A DNA stretch of 64,000 nt from contig QVRM01001474.1 in assembly GCA_003439945.1 (NCBI GenBank), positions 1-64,000 on the forward strand. The letters run 5' to 3'. The notes beneath the pieces are model-generated. The model saw only the letters and a program-made list of their open reading frames with translations. It had not been told where the DNA came from and ran no database searches. A program made the position numbers and the translations under genes. The stretch's first letter is position 1; every line of letters starts with the position of its first letter. Below are positions 1 through 10,290 of this stretch, piece after piece. This DNA comes from Dermanyssus gallinae. Its lineage: Eukaryota; Arthropoda; Arachnida; Mesostigmata; Dermanyssidae.

Positions 1-534
1 CAGAGCAATTCGGTTCAGGAAGGGTCGAGTACACAGGACGCGATCCACGTACTCTAGTCGGAAGTTGAGGGGTGTTAGCTGTGCCCGGAGGTCACTCGAA
101 CGCCGTGGATTATCGATTGTGTCGAGGCCTTCGACAAAGCTCCCCGTCACTTACTAGTCGATTCATTCGATTGTTCACTTACTAGTCGACTCCTCAAAGG
201 GACCTTCTCAGTTGCCTGGCCTTCTCTTTGCTCATTGCAGATCGAGCCTGCCATGTGCGACAAGGAGTTTAGAAACACCGTCGTCCTTATGTACGCGGAT
301 GAATATAGTAGTGGCCCACCGGGACCGCGGTCCATTCGTCGTATGTCGGCGACGTTTAAAAGCTACCTTCACCGTAAAGGCCTACAAATAATTCACGGAA
401 GACTAAAGCCGTAAGTTTCGCCATGGGGGTCGATTGGCTGCACCAGACGTAATACCATGTTGTGGCCAACCATTGGAGTTTGTCAACTCCTTCCCGTATT
501 TGGGTCTGAGATTACAGTATACGATCTTAACGAA
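1..534 (+). pseudogene. LINE reverse-transcriptase fragment, left-edge unit
   Basis: Homologous to the RT fragments of the other units but with more single-base insertions and deletions, so the reading frame is broken several times. It is truncated on the left by the window. The YADD region lies near 289-302. Confidence 0.8.
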
Positions 535-1058
535 TAGCATAACAATTTCTTCTGTGGTGCGTTATTCTTTAGTAAACGGGACCTGTGCCTATCAGGCAAG
601 TTAGTTTTAACTCTTCGATTTTCTAGTCCGCATTATAATAAACGCTCTAATAGCAACGACGACGGAATTGCAAACAAAAATGGAACATTCAACGCTTAAT
701 CTATGACACTGTAATTTAGTAAAGCAATGATTGCAGAGACTAATTTTTACAAATTATTTAAGTGTCCCGCAGCAAAATGTACCATATTTACTGTGACCGT
801 GATCCTAAAGGGAGCGTCAGGCGAATATTGATATGCATAACCATAATAGGTAAATATAATACAAACACAAGATCCTGTTTTTTTCAACGTACATTGGTGA
901 GTATTTCGATAGGTGATCATCATTGGTGACATTGCAAATCAATCAAGCGCGGCGGGGTTTCATAGGTCAATAGGCCACATTCTGTGACGAGCGGCGATGG
1001 AGAGAGGAAGAGGCGAGGGGTTAGATTGCTCTTTGGCGCGCCTCACCAGAGGCTGTCT

Positions 1059-1066
1059 TATAAAAG
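1059..1066 (+). promoter_or_regulatory. TATA box, array copy 1
   Basis: TATAAAAG, 91 bp before the MKVDSL start codon. The same octamer is at the equivalent place in nearly every copy of the gene, including strongly diverged ones. Confidence 0.75.
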
Positions 1067-1149
1067 TTCTGCAGGCATTATCGAATGTCATATTCATGCT
1101 TGTATCCCTAGACGAACATTATAGCCTTTCAAGCATCTCCTTGCACACG

Positions 1150-1582
1150 ATGAAGGTCGACTCGCTGAGGACGAAAGGTGCTACTTCGCTGCACCTACCT
1201 CAAATATGGTACACTTCATCCCTCTTGGGATGATAGCTGGCCGAATAAAGCCAAAAGGCCTCGTCTCGAACAGCAGAAGCATCTTCCTCAAGAAGAAAAT
1301 TGCGCAGACGCCTTTGCTGCGACGTTCTTTGATGACGCTGGGCCTAGCGAAGGACATCTCCACCAGCCGACGGACATTCATCTGGAAGAAAATACAGAAC
1401 TTCTGCAATTTTTACTAGCACAAAATGAAATCGAATTCGAGGAGTTAGAAAGAACGTGCGCCATGTCGTTTGGCGAGGAGCAAATTTTTCTCTGCCCGAA
1501 CTGCTCGATCGCGGCCTCAAACATGGACATGCTGGTTGAACACTTACTTCGTATTCACGAGATTCGGTGTGTAAGGAAGTGA
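1150..1582 (+). pseudogene. C2H2 small-protein gene, array copy 1, frameshifted
   Basis: Equivalent to the 143-codon gene of copies 3-6, but one extra A at about 1171 (CTGAGGACGAAAGG against CTGAGGCGAAAGG in the others) shifts the frame after residue 7. The downstream frame from about 1178 is open to the normal stop and keeps the NLS-like KAKRPRLEQQK segment and the C-x2-C-x12-H-x4-H finger. The promoter and AATAAA are normal. A sequencing or assembly error is possible, because only one base is involved. Confidence 0.85.
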
Positions 1583-1754
1583 TGTAGATATAATAATAGG
1601 TTGGAATATATATGTACATTTTAGGTAATAAGAACAAGCTTAGGCCGTTTTATTTATTTGTAAATAGAATATGAGGTAGGTTTGTTTTCAATGACATATA
1701 TTGGTAATCACCATGACTGTGCTCTGTGCTAATGTATAATGTAAAAACCGCGGA

Positions 1755-1760
1755 AATAAA
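1755..1760 (+). terminator. Polyadenylation signal, array copy 1
   Basis: AATAAA about 170 bp after the stop codon, in a stretch conserved in all units. Confidence 0.6.
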
Positions 1761-1937
1761 ATACGTATATGTCTTTTAACTATATAAACGTACTGTGAAT
1801 TTATTGTTAATAATTACTACACCTGTAAATCAATCGGGACCCTTATTTGTTGGGAAACGGCGTTTGGTCAACAGCAACATATGGCAGCAAATATTATTTG
1901 TGCGACATAGCAATTGCCATAGGGAGTCAGTAACAAT

Positions 1938-1971
1938 AACAAAATGTATATATACATATATACATTTTGTT
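1938..1971 (+). repeat. Conserved 34-nt hairpin in each array unit
   Basis: Two 15-base arms, AACAAAATGTATATA and its reverse complement, flank a 4-nt loop. The loop is TACA here and in units 2 and 6, and TACG in units 3-5. Equivalent sites are 3995-4028, 6054-6087, 8124-8157, 10194-10227 and 12264-12297. It lies about 180 bp beyond AATAAA. It could be a short inverted-repeat insertion, a 3'-end structure or only TA-rich palindrome; I cannot tell which. Confidence 0.75.
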
Positions 1972-2024
1972 TATATACCTTGTTCAGGTCTTCCGTCATC
2001 GTTCTCTCTTCGCATAGCTCTAAA

Positions 2025-2578
2025 GTATGGTGGAAAAGGCCCTACCTCCAGAGCAATTCGGTTTCAGGAAGGGTCGAGGTACACAGGACGCGATCCACGT
2101 ACTCTTGACGGAAGTTGAGCGGGTGTTGGCTGTGCCCGGAGGTCACTCGAACGCCGTGATTATCGATTGTGTCGAGGCCTTCGACAAAGCTCCCCGTCAC
2201 TTACTAGTCGATTCATTCGATTTGTTCACTTACTAGTCGACTCCTCAAAGGGACCTTCTCAGTTGCCTGGCCTTCTCTTTGCTCTTTGCAGATCGAGCCT
2301 GCCATGTGCAAAAGGAGTTTAGAAACACCGTCGTCCTTATGTACGCGGATGATATAGTAGTGGCCCACCGGGACCGCGGTGCCATTCGTCGTATTGTCGG
2401 CGACGTTAAAAGCTACCTTCACCTTAAAGGCCTACAAATAAATTCACGGAAGACGAAAGCCGTTAAGTTTCGCCATGGGGGTCGATTGGCTGCACCAGAC
2501 GTAATACCATGTTGTGGCCAACCATTGGAGTTTGTCAACTCCTTCCCGTATTTGGGTCTGAGATTACAGTATACGATC
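2025..2578 (+). pseudogene. Captured LINE reverse-transcriptase fragment, unit 1
   Basis: Begins abruptly after CTCTAAA and ends before CTTAACGAATAGC. Both flanks are continuous in array-independent copies (24.1 and 24.7 kb; 23.1 kb), so this is an insert in the ancestral unit. The first ORF has RT motifs EQFGFRKGRGTQDAI and a motif A-like DCVEAFDKAPRHLLV, then stops at about 2234. The second begins near 2279 and has LMYADDIVVAH (motif C) followed by the K-rich and LGL motifs of a LINE RT. Motif B (GxxQGxxxSP) is missing, so an internal deletion joins motif A to motif C. Every unit has this same deletion, so it predates the amplification. Confidence 0.85.
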
Positions 2579-3116
2579 TTAACGAATAGCATAACAATTT
2601 CTTCTGTGGTGCGTTATTCTTTAGTAAACGGAACCTGTGCCTATCAGGTAAGTTATTTTAACTCTTCGATTTTCTAGTCCGCATTATAATAAACGCTCTA
2701 ATAGCAACGACGACGGAATTGCAAACAAAAATGGAACATTCAACGCTTAATCTATGACACTGTAATTGTGTTTTATTATATTAAAACAATGATGCAGAGA
2801 CTAATTTTTACAAATTATTTAAGTGTCCCGCAGCAAAATGTACCATATTTACTGTGACCGTGATCTAAAGGGAGCGTCAGGCGAATATTGATATGCATAA
2901 CCATAAATAGGTAATATAATACAAACACAAGATCCTGTTTTTTCAACGTCATTGGTGAGTATTTCGATAGGTGATCATCATTGGTGACATTGCAAATCAA
3001 TCAAGCGCGGCGGGGTTTCATAGGTCAATAGGCCACATCCTGTGACGAGCGGCGATGGAGAGAGGAAGAGGCGAGGGGTTAGATTGCTCTTTGGCCCGCC
3101 TCACCAGAGGCTGTCT

Positions 3117-3124
3117 TATAAAAG
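3117..3124 (+). promoter_or_regulatory. TATA box, array copy 2
   Basis: TATAAAAG, 91 bp upstream of the start codon at 3208. Confidence 0.75.
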
Positions 3125-3207
3125 TTCTGCAGGCATTATCGAATGTCATATTCATGCTTGTATCCCTAGACGAACATTATAGCCTTTCAAGCATCTCCTT
3201 GCACACG

Positions 3208-3639
3208 ATGAAGGTCGACTCGCTGAGGCGAAAGGTGCTACTTCGCTGCACCTACCTCAAATATGGTACACTTCATCCCTCTTGGGATGATAGCTAGCCG
3301 AATAAAGCCAAAAGGCCTCGTCTCGAACAGCAGAAGCATCTTCCTCAAGAAGAAAATTGCGCAGACGCCTTTGCTGCGACGTTCTTTGATGACGCTGGGC
3401 CTAGCGAAGGACATCTCCACCAGCCGACGGACATTCATCTGGAAGAAAATACAGAACTTCTGCAATTTTTACTAGCACAAAATGAAATCGAATTCGAGGA
3501 GTTAGAAAGAACGTGCGCCATGTCGTTTGGCGAGGAGCAAATTTTTCTCTGCCCGAACTGCTCGATCGCGGCCTCAAACATGGACATGCTGGTTGAACAC
3601 TTACTTCGTATTCACGAGATTCGGTGTGTAAGGAAGTGA
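3208..3639 (+). pseudogene. C2H2 small-protein gene, array copy 2, nonsense mutation
   Basis: Full length (143 codons plus stop) and in frame, except that codon 30 is TAG at 3295-3297, where copies 3-6 have TGG (Trp). The rest, including the zinc finger, is preserved. A single G to A change points to recent inactivation, or to a sequence error. Confidence 0.85.
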
Positions 3640-3810
3640 TGTAGATATGATAATAGGTTGGAATATATATGTACATTTAGGTAATAAGAACAAGCTTAGG
3701 CCGTTTTATTTATTTGTAAATAGAATATGAAGTAGGTTTGTTTTCAATGACATATATTGGTAATCACCATGACTGTGCTCTGTGCTAATGTATAATGTAA
3801 AAACCGCGGA

Positions 3811-3816
3811 AATAAA
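3811..3816 (+). terminator. Polyadenylation signal, array copy 2
   Basis: AATAAA in the conserved 3' flank. Confidence 0.6.
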
Positions 3817-4081
3817 ATACGTATATGTCTTTTAACTATATAAACTGTACTGTGAATTTATTGTTAATAATTACTACACCTGTAAATCAATCGGGACCCT
3901 TATTTGTTGGGAAACGGCGTTTGGTCAACAGCAACATATGGCAGCAAATATTATTTGTGCGACATAGCAATTGCCATAGGGAGTCAGTAACAATAACAAA
4001 ATGTATATATACATATATACATTTTGTTTATATACCTTGTTCAGGTCTTCCGTCATCGTTCTCTCTTCGCATAGCTCTAAA

Positions 4082-4635
4082 GTATGGTGGAAAAGGCCCT
4101 ACCTCCAGAGCAATTCGGTTTCAGGAAGGGTCGAGGTACACAGGACGCGATCCACGTACTCTTGACGGAAGTTGAGCGGGTGTTGGCTGTGCCCGGAGGT
4201 CACTCGAACGCCGTGATTATCGATTGTGTCGAGGCCTTCGACAAAGCTCCCCGTCACTTACTAGTCGATTCATTCGATTTGTTCACTTACTAGTCGACTC
4301 CTCAAAGGGACCTTCTCAGTTGCCTGGCCTTCTCTTTGCTCTTTGCAGATCGAGCCTGCCATGTGCAAAAGGAGTTTAGAAACACCGTCGTCCTTATGTA
4401 CGCGGATGATATAGTAGTGGCCCACCGGGACCGCGGTGCCATTCGTCGTATTGTCGGCGACGTTAAAAGCTACCTTCACCTTAAAGGCCTACAAATAAAT
4501 TCACGGAAGACGAAAGCCGTTAAGTTTCGCCATGGGGGTCGATTGGCTGCACCAGACGTAATACCATGTTGTGGCCAACCATTGGAGTTTGTCAACTCCT
4601 TCCCGTATTTGGGTCTGAGATTACAGTATACGATC
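4082..4635 (+). pseudogene. Captured LINE reverse-transcriptase fragment, unit 2
   Basis: Nearly identical to the unit 1 fragment, with the same stop after the motif A half and the same missing motif B. The motif C half is open from 4336 and runs on into the 5' flank to 4734. Confidence 0.85.
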
Positions 4636-5174
4636 TTAACGAATAGCATAACAATTTCTTCTGTGGTGCGTTATTCTTTAGTAAACGGGACCTGTGCCTA
4701 TCAGGTAAGTTATTTTAACTCTTCGATTTTCTAGTCCGCATTATAATAAACGCTCGAACAGCAACGACGACGGAATTGCAAACAAAAATGGAACATTCAA
4801 CGCTTAATCTATGACACTGTAATTGTGTTTTATTATATTAAAACAATGATGCAGAGACTAATTTTTACAAATTATTTAAGTGTCCCGCAGCAAAATGTAC
4901 CATATTTACTGTGACCGTGATCTAAAGGGAGCGTCAGGCGAATATTGATATGCATAACCATAAATAGGTAAATATAATACAAACACAAGATCCTGTTTTT
5001 TCAACGTCATTGGTGAGTATTTCGATAGGTGATCATCATTGGTGATATTGCAAATCAATCAAGCGCGGCGGGGTTTCATAGGTCAATAGGCCACATCCTG
5101 TGACGAGCGGCGATGGAGAGAGGAAGAGGCGAGGGGTTAGATTGCTCTTTGGCCCGCCTCACCAGAGGCTGTCT

Positions 5175-5182
5175 TATAAAAG
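5175..5182 (+). promoter_or_regulatory. TATA box, array copy 3
   Basis: TATAAAAG, 91 bp before ATG 5266. If initiation is about 30 bp downstream, the 5' UTR is only about 60 nt. This is why I reject the upstream in-frame ATG at 5113, which lies before the TATA box. Confidence 0.75.
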
Positions 5183-5265
5183 TTCTGCAGGCATTATCGA
5201 ATGTCATATTCATGCTTGTATCCCTAGGCGAACATTATAGCCTTTCAAGCATCTCCTTGCACACG

Positions 5266-5697
5266 ATGAAGGTCGACTCGCTGAGACGAAAGGTGCTACT
5301 TCGCTGCACCTATCTCAAATATGGTACACTTCATCCCTCTTGGGATGACAGCTGGCCGAATAAAGCCAAGAGGCCTCGTCTCGAACAGCAGAAGCATATT
5401 CCTCAAGAAGAAAATTGCGCAGACGCCTTTGCTGCGACGTTCTTTGATGACGCTGGGCCTAGCGAAGGACATCTCCACCAGCCGACGGATATTCATCTGG
5501 AAGAAAATACAGAACTTCTGCAATTCTTACTAGCACAAAATGAAATCGAATTCGAGGAGTTAGAAAGAACGTGCGCCATGTCGTTTGGCGAGGAGCAAAT
5601 TTTTCTCTGCCCGAACTGCTCGATCGCGGCCTCAAACATGGACATGCTGGTTGAGCATTTACTTCGTATTCACGAGATTCGGTGTGTAAGGAAGTGA
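5266..5697 (+). CDS. Small C2H2 zinc-finger protein, array copy 3 (intact, 143 aa)
   Basis: I do not recognise this family; what follows is read from the sequence. Residues 1-25 are conserved and basic (MKVDSLRRKVLLRC). WDDSW follows at 26-30, a probable nuclear-localisation stretch KAKRPRL at 33-39, then an acidic Glu/Asp-rich middle (about 48-110). One zinc finger follows: C115-x2-C118-x12-H131-x4-H136, a classic C2H2 spacing, then a short basic tail (RCVRK). The likely role is a small nuclear DNA-, RNA- or protein-binding factor; that is inference. There is no intron. The start was chosen because ATG 5266 lies after the TATA box at 5175, and because the MK-x2-SLRRK start is shared by dispersed copies at 23742, 25282, 41426, 53336 and 63788, whereas sequence before it is not conserved as protein. 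AATAAA follows at 5870. Confidence 0.75.
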   Translation: MKVDSLRRKVLLRCTYLKYGTLHPSWDDSWPNKAKRPRLEQQKHIPQEENCADAFAATFFDDAGPSEGHLHQPTDIHLEENTELLQFLLAQNEIEFEELERTCAMSFGEEQIFLCPNCSIAASNMDMLVEHLLRIHEIRCVRK

Positions 5698-5869
5698 TGT
5701 AGATAGGATAATAGGTTGGAATATATATGTACATTTTAGGTAATAAGAACAAGCTTAGGCCGTTTTATTTATTTGTAAATAGAATATGAGGTAGGTTTGT
5801 TTTCAATGACATATATTGGTAATCACCATGATTGTGCTCTGTGCTAATGTATAATGTAAAAACCGCGGA

Positions 5870-5875
5870 AATAAA
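5870..5875 (+). terminator. Polyadenylation signal, array copy 3
   Basis: AATAAA in the conserved 3' flank, 173 bp after the stop. Confidence 0.6.
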
Positions 5876-6150
5876 CTACGTATATGTCTTTTAACTATAT
5901 AAACTGTACTGTGAATTTATTGTTAATAATTACTACACCTGTACATCAATCGGGACCCGTATTTGTTGGGAAACGGCGTTTGGTCAACAGCAACATATGG
6001 CAGCAAATATTATTTGTGCGACATAGCAATTGCCATAGGGAGTCAGTAACAATAACAAAATGTATATATACGTATATACATTTTGTTTATATACCTTTAT
6101 ATACCTTGTTCAGTTCTTCCGTCATCGTTCTCTCTTCGCATAGCTCTAAA

Positions 6151-6704
6151 GTATGGTGGAAAAGGCCCTACCTCCAGAGCAATTCGGTTGCAGGAAGGGT
6201 CGAGGTACACAGAACGCGATCCACGTACTCTAGTCGGAAGTTGAGCGGGTGTTGGCTGTGCCCGGAGGTCACTCGAACGCCGTGATTATCGATTGTATCG
6301 AGGCCTTCGACAAAGCTCCCCGTCACTTACTAGTCGATTCATTCGATTTGTTCACTTACTAGTCGACCCCTCAAGGGGACCTTCTCAGTTGCCTGGCCTT
6401 CTCTTTGCTTATTGCAGATCGAGCCTGCCATGTGCGAAAGGAGTTTAGAAACACCGTCGTCCTTATGTACGCGGATGACATAGTAGTGGCCCACCGGGAC
6501 CGCGGTGCCATTCGTCGTATTGTCGGCGACGTTAAAAGCTACCTTCACCGTAAAGGCCTACAAATAAATTCACGGAAGACGAATGCCGTTAAGTTTCGCC
6601 ATGAGGGTCGATTGGCTGCAGCAGACGTAATACCATGTTGTGGCCAACCATTGGAATTTGTCAACTCCTTCCCGTATTTGGGTCTGAGATTACAGTATAC
6701 GATC
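6151..6704 (+). pseudogene. Captured LINE reverse-transcriptase fragment, unit 3
   Basis: Same fragment. The 5' half has an extra in-frame stop (ACTCTAGTCGG where unit 1 has ACTCTTGACGG), so the motif A half is broken. The motif C half (YADDIVVAH) is open from 6405. GT at the conserved CAGGTAAGT site downstream is GC (CAGGCAAGT) in units 3-5. Confidence 0.85.
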
Positions 6705-7244
6705 TTAACGAATAGCATAACAATTTCTTCAGTGGTGCGTTATTCTTTAGTAAACGGGACCTGTGCCTATCAGGCAAGTTAGTTTTAACTCTTCGATTTT
6801 CTAGTCCGCATTATAATAAACGCTCGAACAGCAACGACGACGGAATTGCAAACAAAAATGGAACATTCAACGCTTAATCTATGACACTGTAATTGTGTTT
6901 TATTATATTAAAACAATGATGCAGAGACTAATTTTTACAAATTATTTAAGTGTCCCGCAGCAAAATGTACCATATTTACTGTGACCGTGATCTAAAGGGA
7001 GCGTCAGGCGAATATTGATATGCATAACCATAAATAGGTAAATATAATACAAACACAAGATCCTGTTTTTTCAACGTCATTGGTGAGTATTTCGATAGGT
7101 GATCATCATTGGTGACATTGCAAATCAATCAAGCGCGGCGGGGTTTCATAGGTCAATAGGCCACATCCTGTGACGAGCGGCGATGGAGAGAGGAAGAGGC
7201 GAGGGGTTAGATTGCTCTTTGGCCCGCCTCACCAGAGGCTGTCT

Positions 7245-7252
7245 TATAAAAG
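7245..7252 (+). promoter_or_regulatory. TATA box, array copy 4
   Basis: TATAAAAG, 91 bp upstream of the start at 7336. Confidence 0.75.
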
Positions 7253-7335
7253 TTCTGCAGGCATTATCGAATGTCATATTCATGCTTGTATCCCTAAGCG
7301 AACATTATAGCCTTTCAAGCATCTCCTTGCACACG

Positions 7336-7767
7336 ATGAAGGTCGACTCGCTGAGACGAAAGGTGCTACTTCGCTGCACCTATCTCAAATATGGTACACT
7401 TCATCCCTCTTGGGATGACAGCTGGCCGAATAAAGCCAAGAGGCCTCGTCTCGAACAGCAGAAGCATATTCCTCAAGAAGAAAATTGCGCAGACGCCTTT
7501 GCTGCGACGTTCTTTGATGACGCTGGGCCTAGCGAAGGACATCTCCACCAGCCGACGGATATTCATCTGGAAGAAAATACAGAACTTCTGCAATTCTTAC
7601 TAGCACAAAATGAAATCGAATTCGAGGAGTTAGAAAGAACGTGCGCCATGTCGTTTGGCGAGGAGCAAATTTTTCTCTGCCCGAACTGCTCGATCGCGGC
7701 CTCAAACATGGACATGCTGGTTGAGCATTTACTTCGTATTCACGAGATTCGGTGTGTAAGGAAGTGA
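7336..7767 (+). CDS. Small C2H2 zinc-finger protein, array copy 4 (intact)
   Basis: The 143-residue protein is identical to copy 3. Nearby differences are outside the CDS, for example AGGCGAAC/AAGCGAAC in the 5' leader. All finger ligands (C115, C118, H131, H136) are present. Near-identity of this unit with unit 3 fits a very recent duplication or gene conversion. Confidence 0.75.
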   Translation: MKVDSLRRKVLLRCTYLKYGTLHPSWDDSWPNKAKRPRLEQQKHIPQEENCADAFAATFFDDAGPSEGHLHQPTDIHLEENTELLQFLLAQNEIEFEELERTCAMSFGEEQIFLCPNCSIAASNMDMLVEHLLRIHEIRCVRK

Positions 7768-7939
7768 TGTAGATAGGATAATAGGTTGGAATATATATGT
7801 ACATTTTAGGTAATAAGAACAAGCTTAGGCCGTTTTATTTATTTGTAAATAGAATATGAGGTAGGTTTGTTTTCAATGACATATATTGGTAATCACCATG
7901 ATTGTGCTCTGTGCTAATGTATAATGTAAAAACCGCGGA

Positions 7940-7945
7940 AATAAA
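7940..7945 (+). terminator. Polyadenylation signal, array copy 4
   Basis: AATAAA in the conserved 3' flank. Confidence 0.6.
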
Positions 7946-8220
7946 CTACGTATATGTCTTTTAACTATATAAACTGTACTGTGAATTTATTGTTAATAAT
8001 TACTACACCTGTACATCAATCGGGACCCGTATTTGTTGGGAAACGGCGTTTGGTCAACAGCAACATATGGCAGCAAATATTATTTGTGCGACATAGCAAT
8101 TGCCATAGGGAGTCAGTAACAATAACAAAATGTATATATACGTATATACATTTTGTTTATATACCTTTATATACCTTGTTCAGTTCTTCCGTCATCGTTC
8201 TCTCTTCGCATAGCTCTAAA

Positions 8221-8774
8221 GTATGGTGGAAAAGGCCCTACCTCCAGAGCAATTCGGTTGCAGGAAGGGTCGAGGTACACAGAACGCGATCCACGTACTC
8301 TAGTCGGAAGTTGAGCGGGTGTTGGCTGTGCCCGGAGGTCACTCGAACGCCGTGATTATCGATTGTGTCGAGGCCTTCGACAAAGCTCCCCGTCACTTAC
8401 TAGTCGATTCATTCGATTTGTTCACTTACTAGTCGACCCCTCAAGGGGACCTTCTCAGTTGCCTGGCCTTCTCTTTGCTTATTGCAGATCGAGCCTGCCA
8501 TGTGCGAAAGGAGTTTAGAAACACCGTCGTCCTTATGTACGCGGATGACATAGTAGTGGCCCACCGGGACCGCGGTGCCATTCGTCGTATTGTCGGCGAC
8601 GTTAAAAGCTACCTTCACCGTAAAGGCCTACAAATAAATTCACGGAAGACGAATGCCGTTAAGTTTCGCCATGAGGGTCGATTGGCTGCAGCAGACGTAA
8701 TACCATGTTGTGGCCAACCATTGGAATTTGTCAACTCCTTCCCGTATTTGGGTCTGAGATTACAGTATACGATC
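8221..8774 (+). pseudogene. Captured LINE reverse-transcriptase fragment, unit 4
   Basis: Same as unit 3, including the TAG in the motif A half and the open motif C half from 8475. Confidence 0.85.
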
Positions 8775-9314
8775 TTAACGAATAGCATAACAATTTCTTC
8801 TGTGGTGCGTTATTCTTTAGTAAACGGGACCTGTGCCTATCAGGCAAGTTAGTTTTAACTCTTCGATTTTCTAGTCCGCATTATACTAAACGCTCTAATA
8901 GCAACGACGACGGAATTGCAAACAAAAATGGAACATTCAACGCTTAATCTATGACACTGTAATTGAGTTTAATTATATTAAAACAATGATGCAGAGACTA
9001 ATTTTTACAAATTATTTAAGTGTCCCGCAGCAAAATGTACCATATTTACTGTGACCGTGATCTAAAGGGAGCGTCAGGCGAATATTGATATGCATAACCA
9101 TAAATAGGTAAATATAATACAAACACAAGATCCTGTTTTTTCAACGACATTGGTGAGTATTTCGATAGGTGATCATCATTGGTGACATTGCAAATCAATC
9201 AAGCGCGGCGGGGTTTTATAGGTCAATTGGCCACATCCTGTGACGAGCGGCGATGGAGAGAGGAAGAGGCGAGGGGTTAGATTGCTCTTTGGCCCGCCTC
9301 ACCAGAGGCTGTCT

Positions 9315-9322
9315 TATAAAAG
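9315..9322 (+). promoter_or_regulatory. TATA box, array copy 5
   Basis: TATAAAAG, 91 bp upstream of the start at 9406. Confidence 0.75.
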
Positions 9323-9405
9323 TTCTGCAGGCATTATCGAATGTCATATTCATGCTTGTATCCCTAGACGAACATTATAGCCTTTCAAGCATCTCCTTGC
9401 ACACG

Positions 9406-9837
9406 ATGAAGGTCGACTCGCTGAGACGAAAGGTGCTACTTCGCTGCACCTATCTCAAATATGGTACACTTCATCCCTCTTGGGATGATAGCTGGCCGAA
9501 TAAAGCCAAGAGGCCTCGTCTCGAACAGCAGAAGCATATTACTCAAGAAGAAAATTGCGCAGACGCCTTTGCTGCGACGTTCTTTGATGACGCTGGGCCT
9601 AGCGAAGGACATCTCCACCAGCCGACGGATATTCATCTGGAAGAAAATACAGAACTTCTGCAATTCTTACTAGCACAAAATGAAATCGAATTCGAGGAGT
9701 TAGAAAGAACGTGCGCCATGTCGTTTGGCGAGGAGCAAATTTTTCTCTGCCCGAACTGCTCGATCGCGGCCTCAAACATGGACATGCTGGTTGAGCATTT
9801 ACTTCGTATTCACGAGATTCGGTGTGTAAGGAAGTGA
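9406..9837 (+). CDS. Small C2H2 zinc-finger protein, array copy 5 (intact)
   Basis: 143 residues. The one difference from copies 3 and 4 is P46T (HITQEEN against HIPQEEN), in the linker after the NLS-like segment. The zinc-finger ligands and the acidic region are unchanged. Confidence 0.75.
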   Translation: MKVDSLRRKVLLRCTYLKYGTLHPSWDDSWPNKAKRPRLEQQKHITQEENCADAFAATFFDDAGPSEGHLHQPTDIHLEENTELLQFLLAQNEIEFEELERTCAMSFGEEQIFLCPNCSIAASNMDMLVEHLLRIHEIRCVRK

Positions 9838-10009
9838 TGTAGATAGGATAATAGGTTGGAATATATATGTACATTTTAGGTAATAAGAACAAGCTTAGGC
9901 CGTTTTATTTATTTGTAAATAGAATATGAGGTAGGTTTGTTTTCAATGACATATATTGGTAATCACCATGATTGTGCTCTGTGCTAATGTATAATGTAAA
10001 AACCGCGGA

Positions 10010-10015
10010 AATAAA
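10010..10015 (+). terminator. Polyadenylation signal, array copy 5
   Basis: AATAAA in the conserved 3' flank. Confidence 0.6.
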
Positions 10016-10290
10016 CTACGTATATGTCTTTTAACTATATAAACTGTACTGTGAATTTATTGTTAATAATTACTACACCTGTACATCAATCGGGACCCGT
10101 ATTTGTTGGGAAACGGCGTTTGGTCAACAGCAACATATGGCAGCAAATATTATTTGTGCGACATAGCAATTGCCATAGGGAGTCAGTAACAATAACAAAA
10201 TGTATATATACGTATATACATTTTGTTTATATACCTTTATATACCTTGTTCAGTTCTTCCGTCATCGTTCTCTCTTCGCATAGCTCTAAA

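Noticed and set aside
2027..2677. The array RT as a functional reverse transcriptase
   Set aside because: Motif B is deleted, a stop separates the halves, and no endonuclease or ORF1 accompanies it.
5113..5265. In-frame N-terminal extension (MERGRGEG..., total 194 codons) of the array genes
   Set aside because: It begins before the TATA box and its residues are not conserved in dispersed copies, where only the part from MKxxSLRRK is kept.
5296..5752. Overlapping plus-frame and antisense ORFs of 70-97 codons inside every array gene
   Set aside because: They recur only because the unit is repeated; they are shadows of the zinc-finger frame and show no motif.
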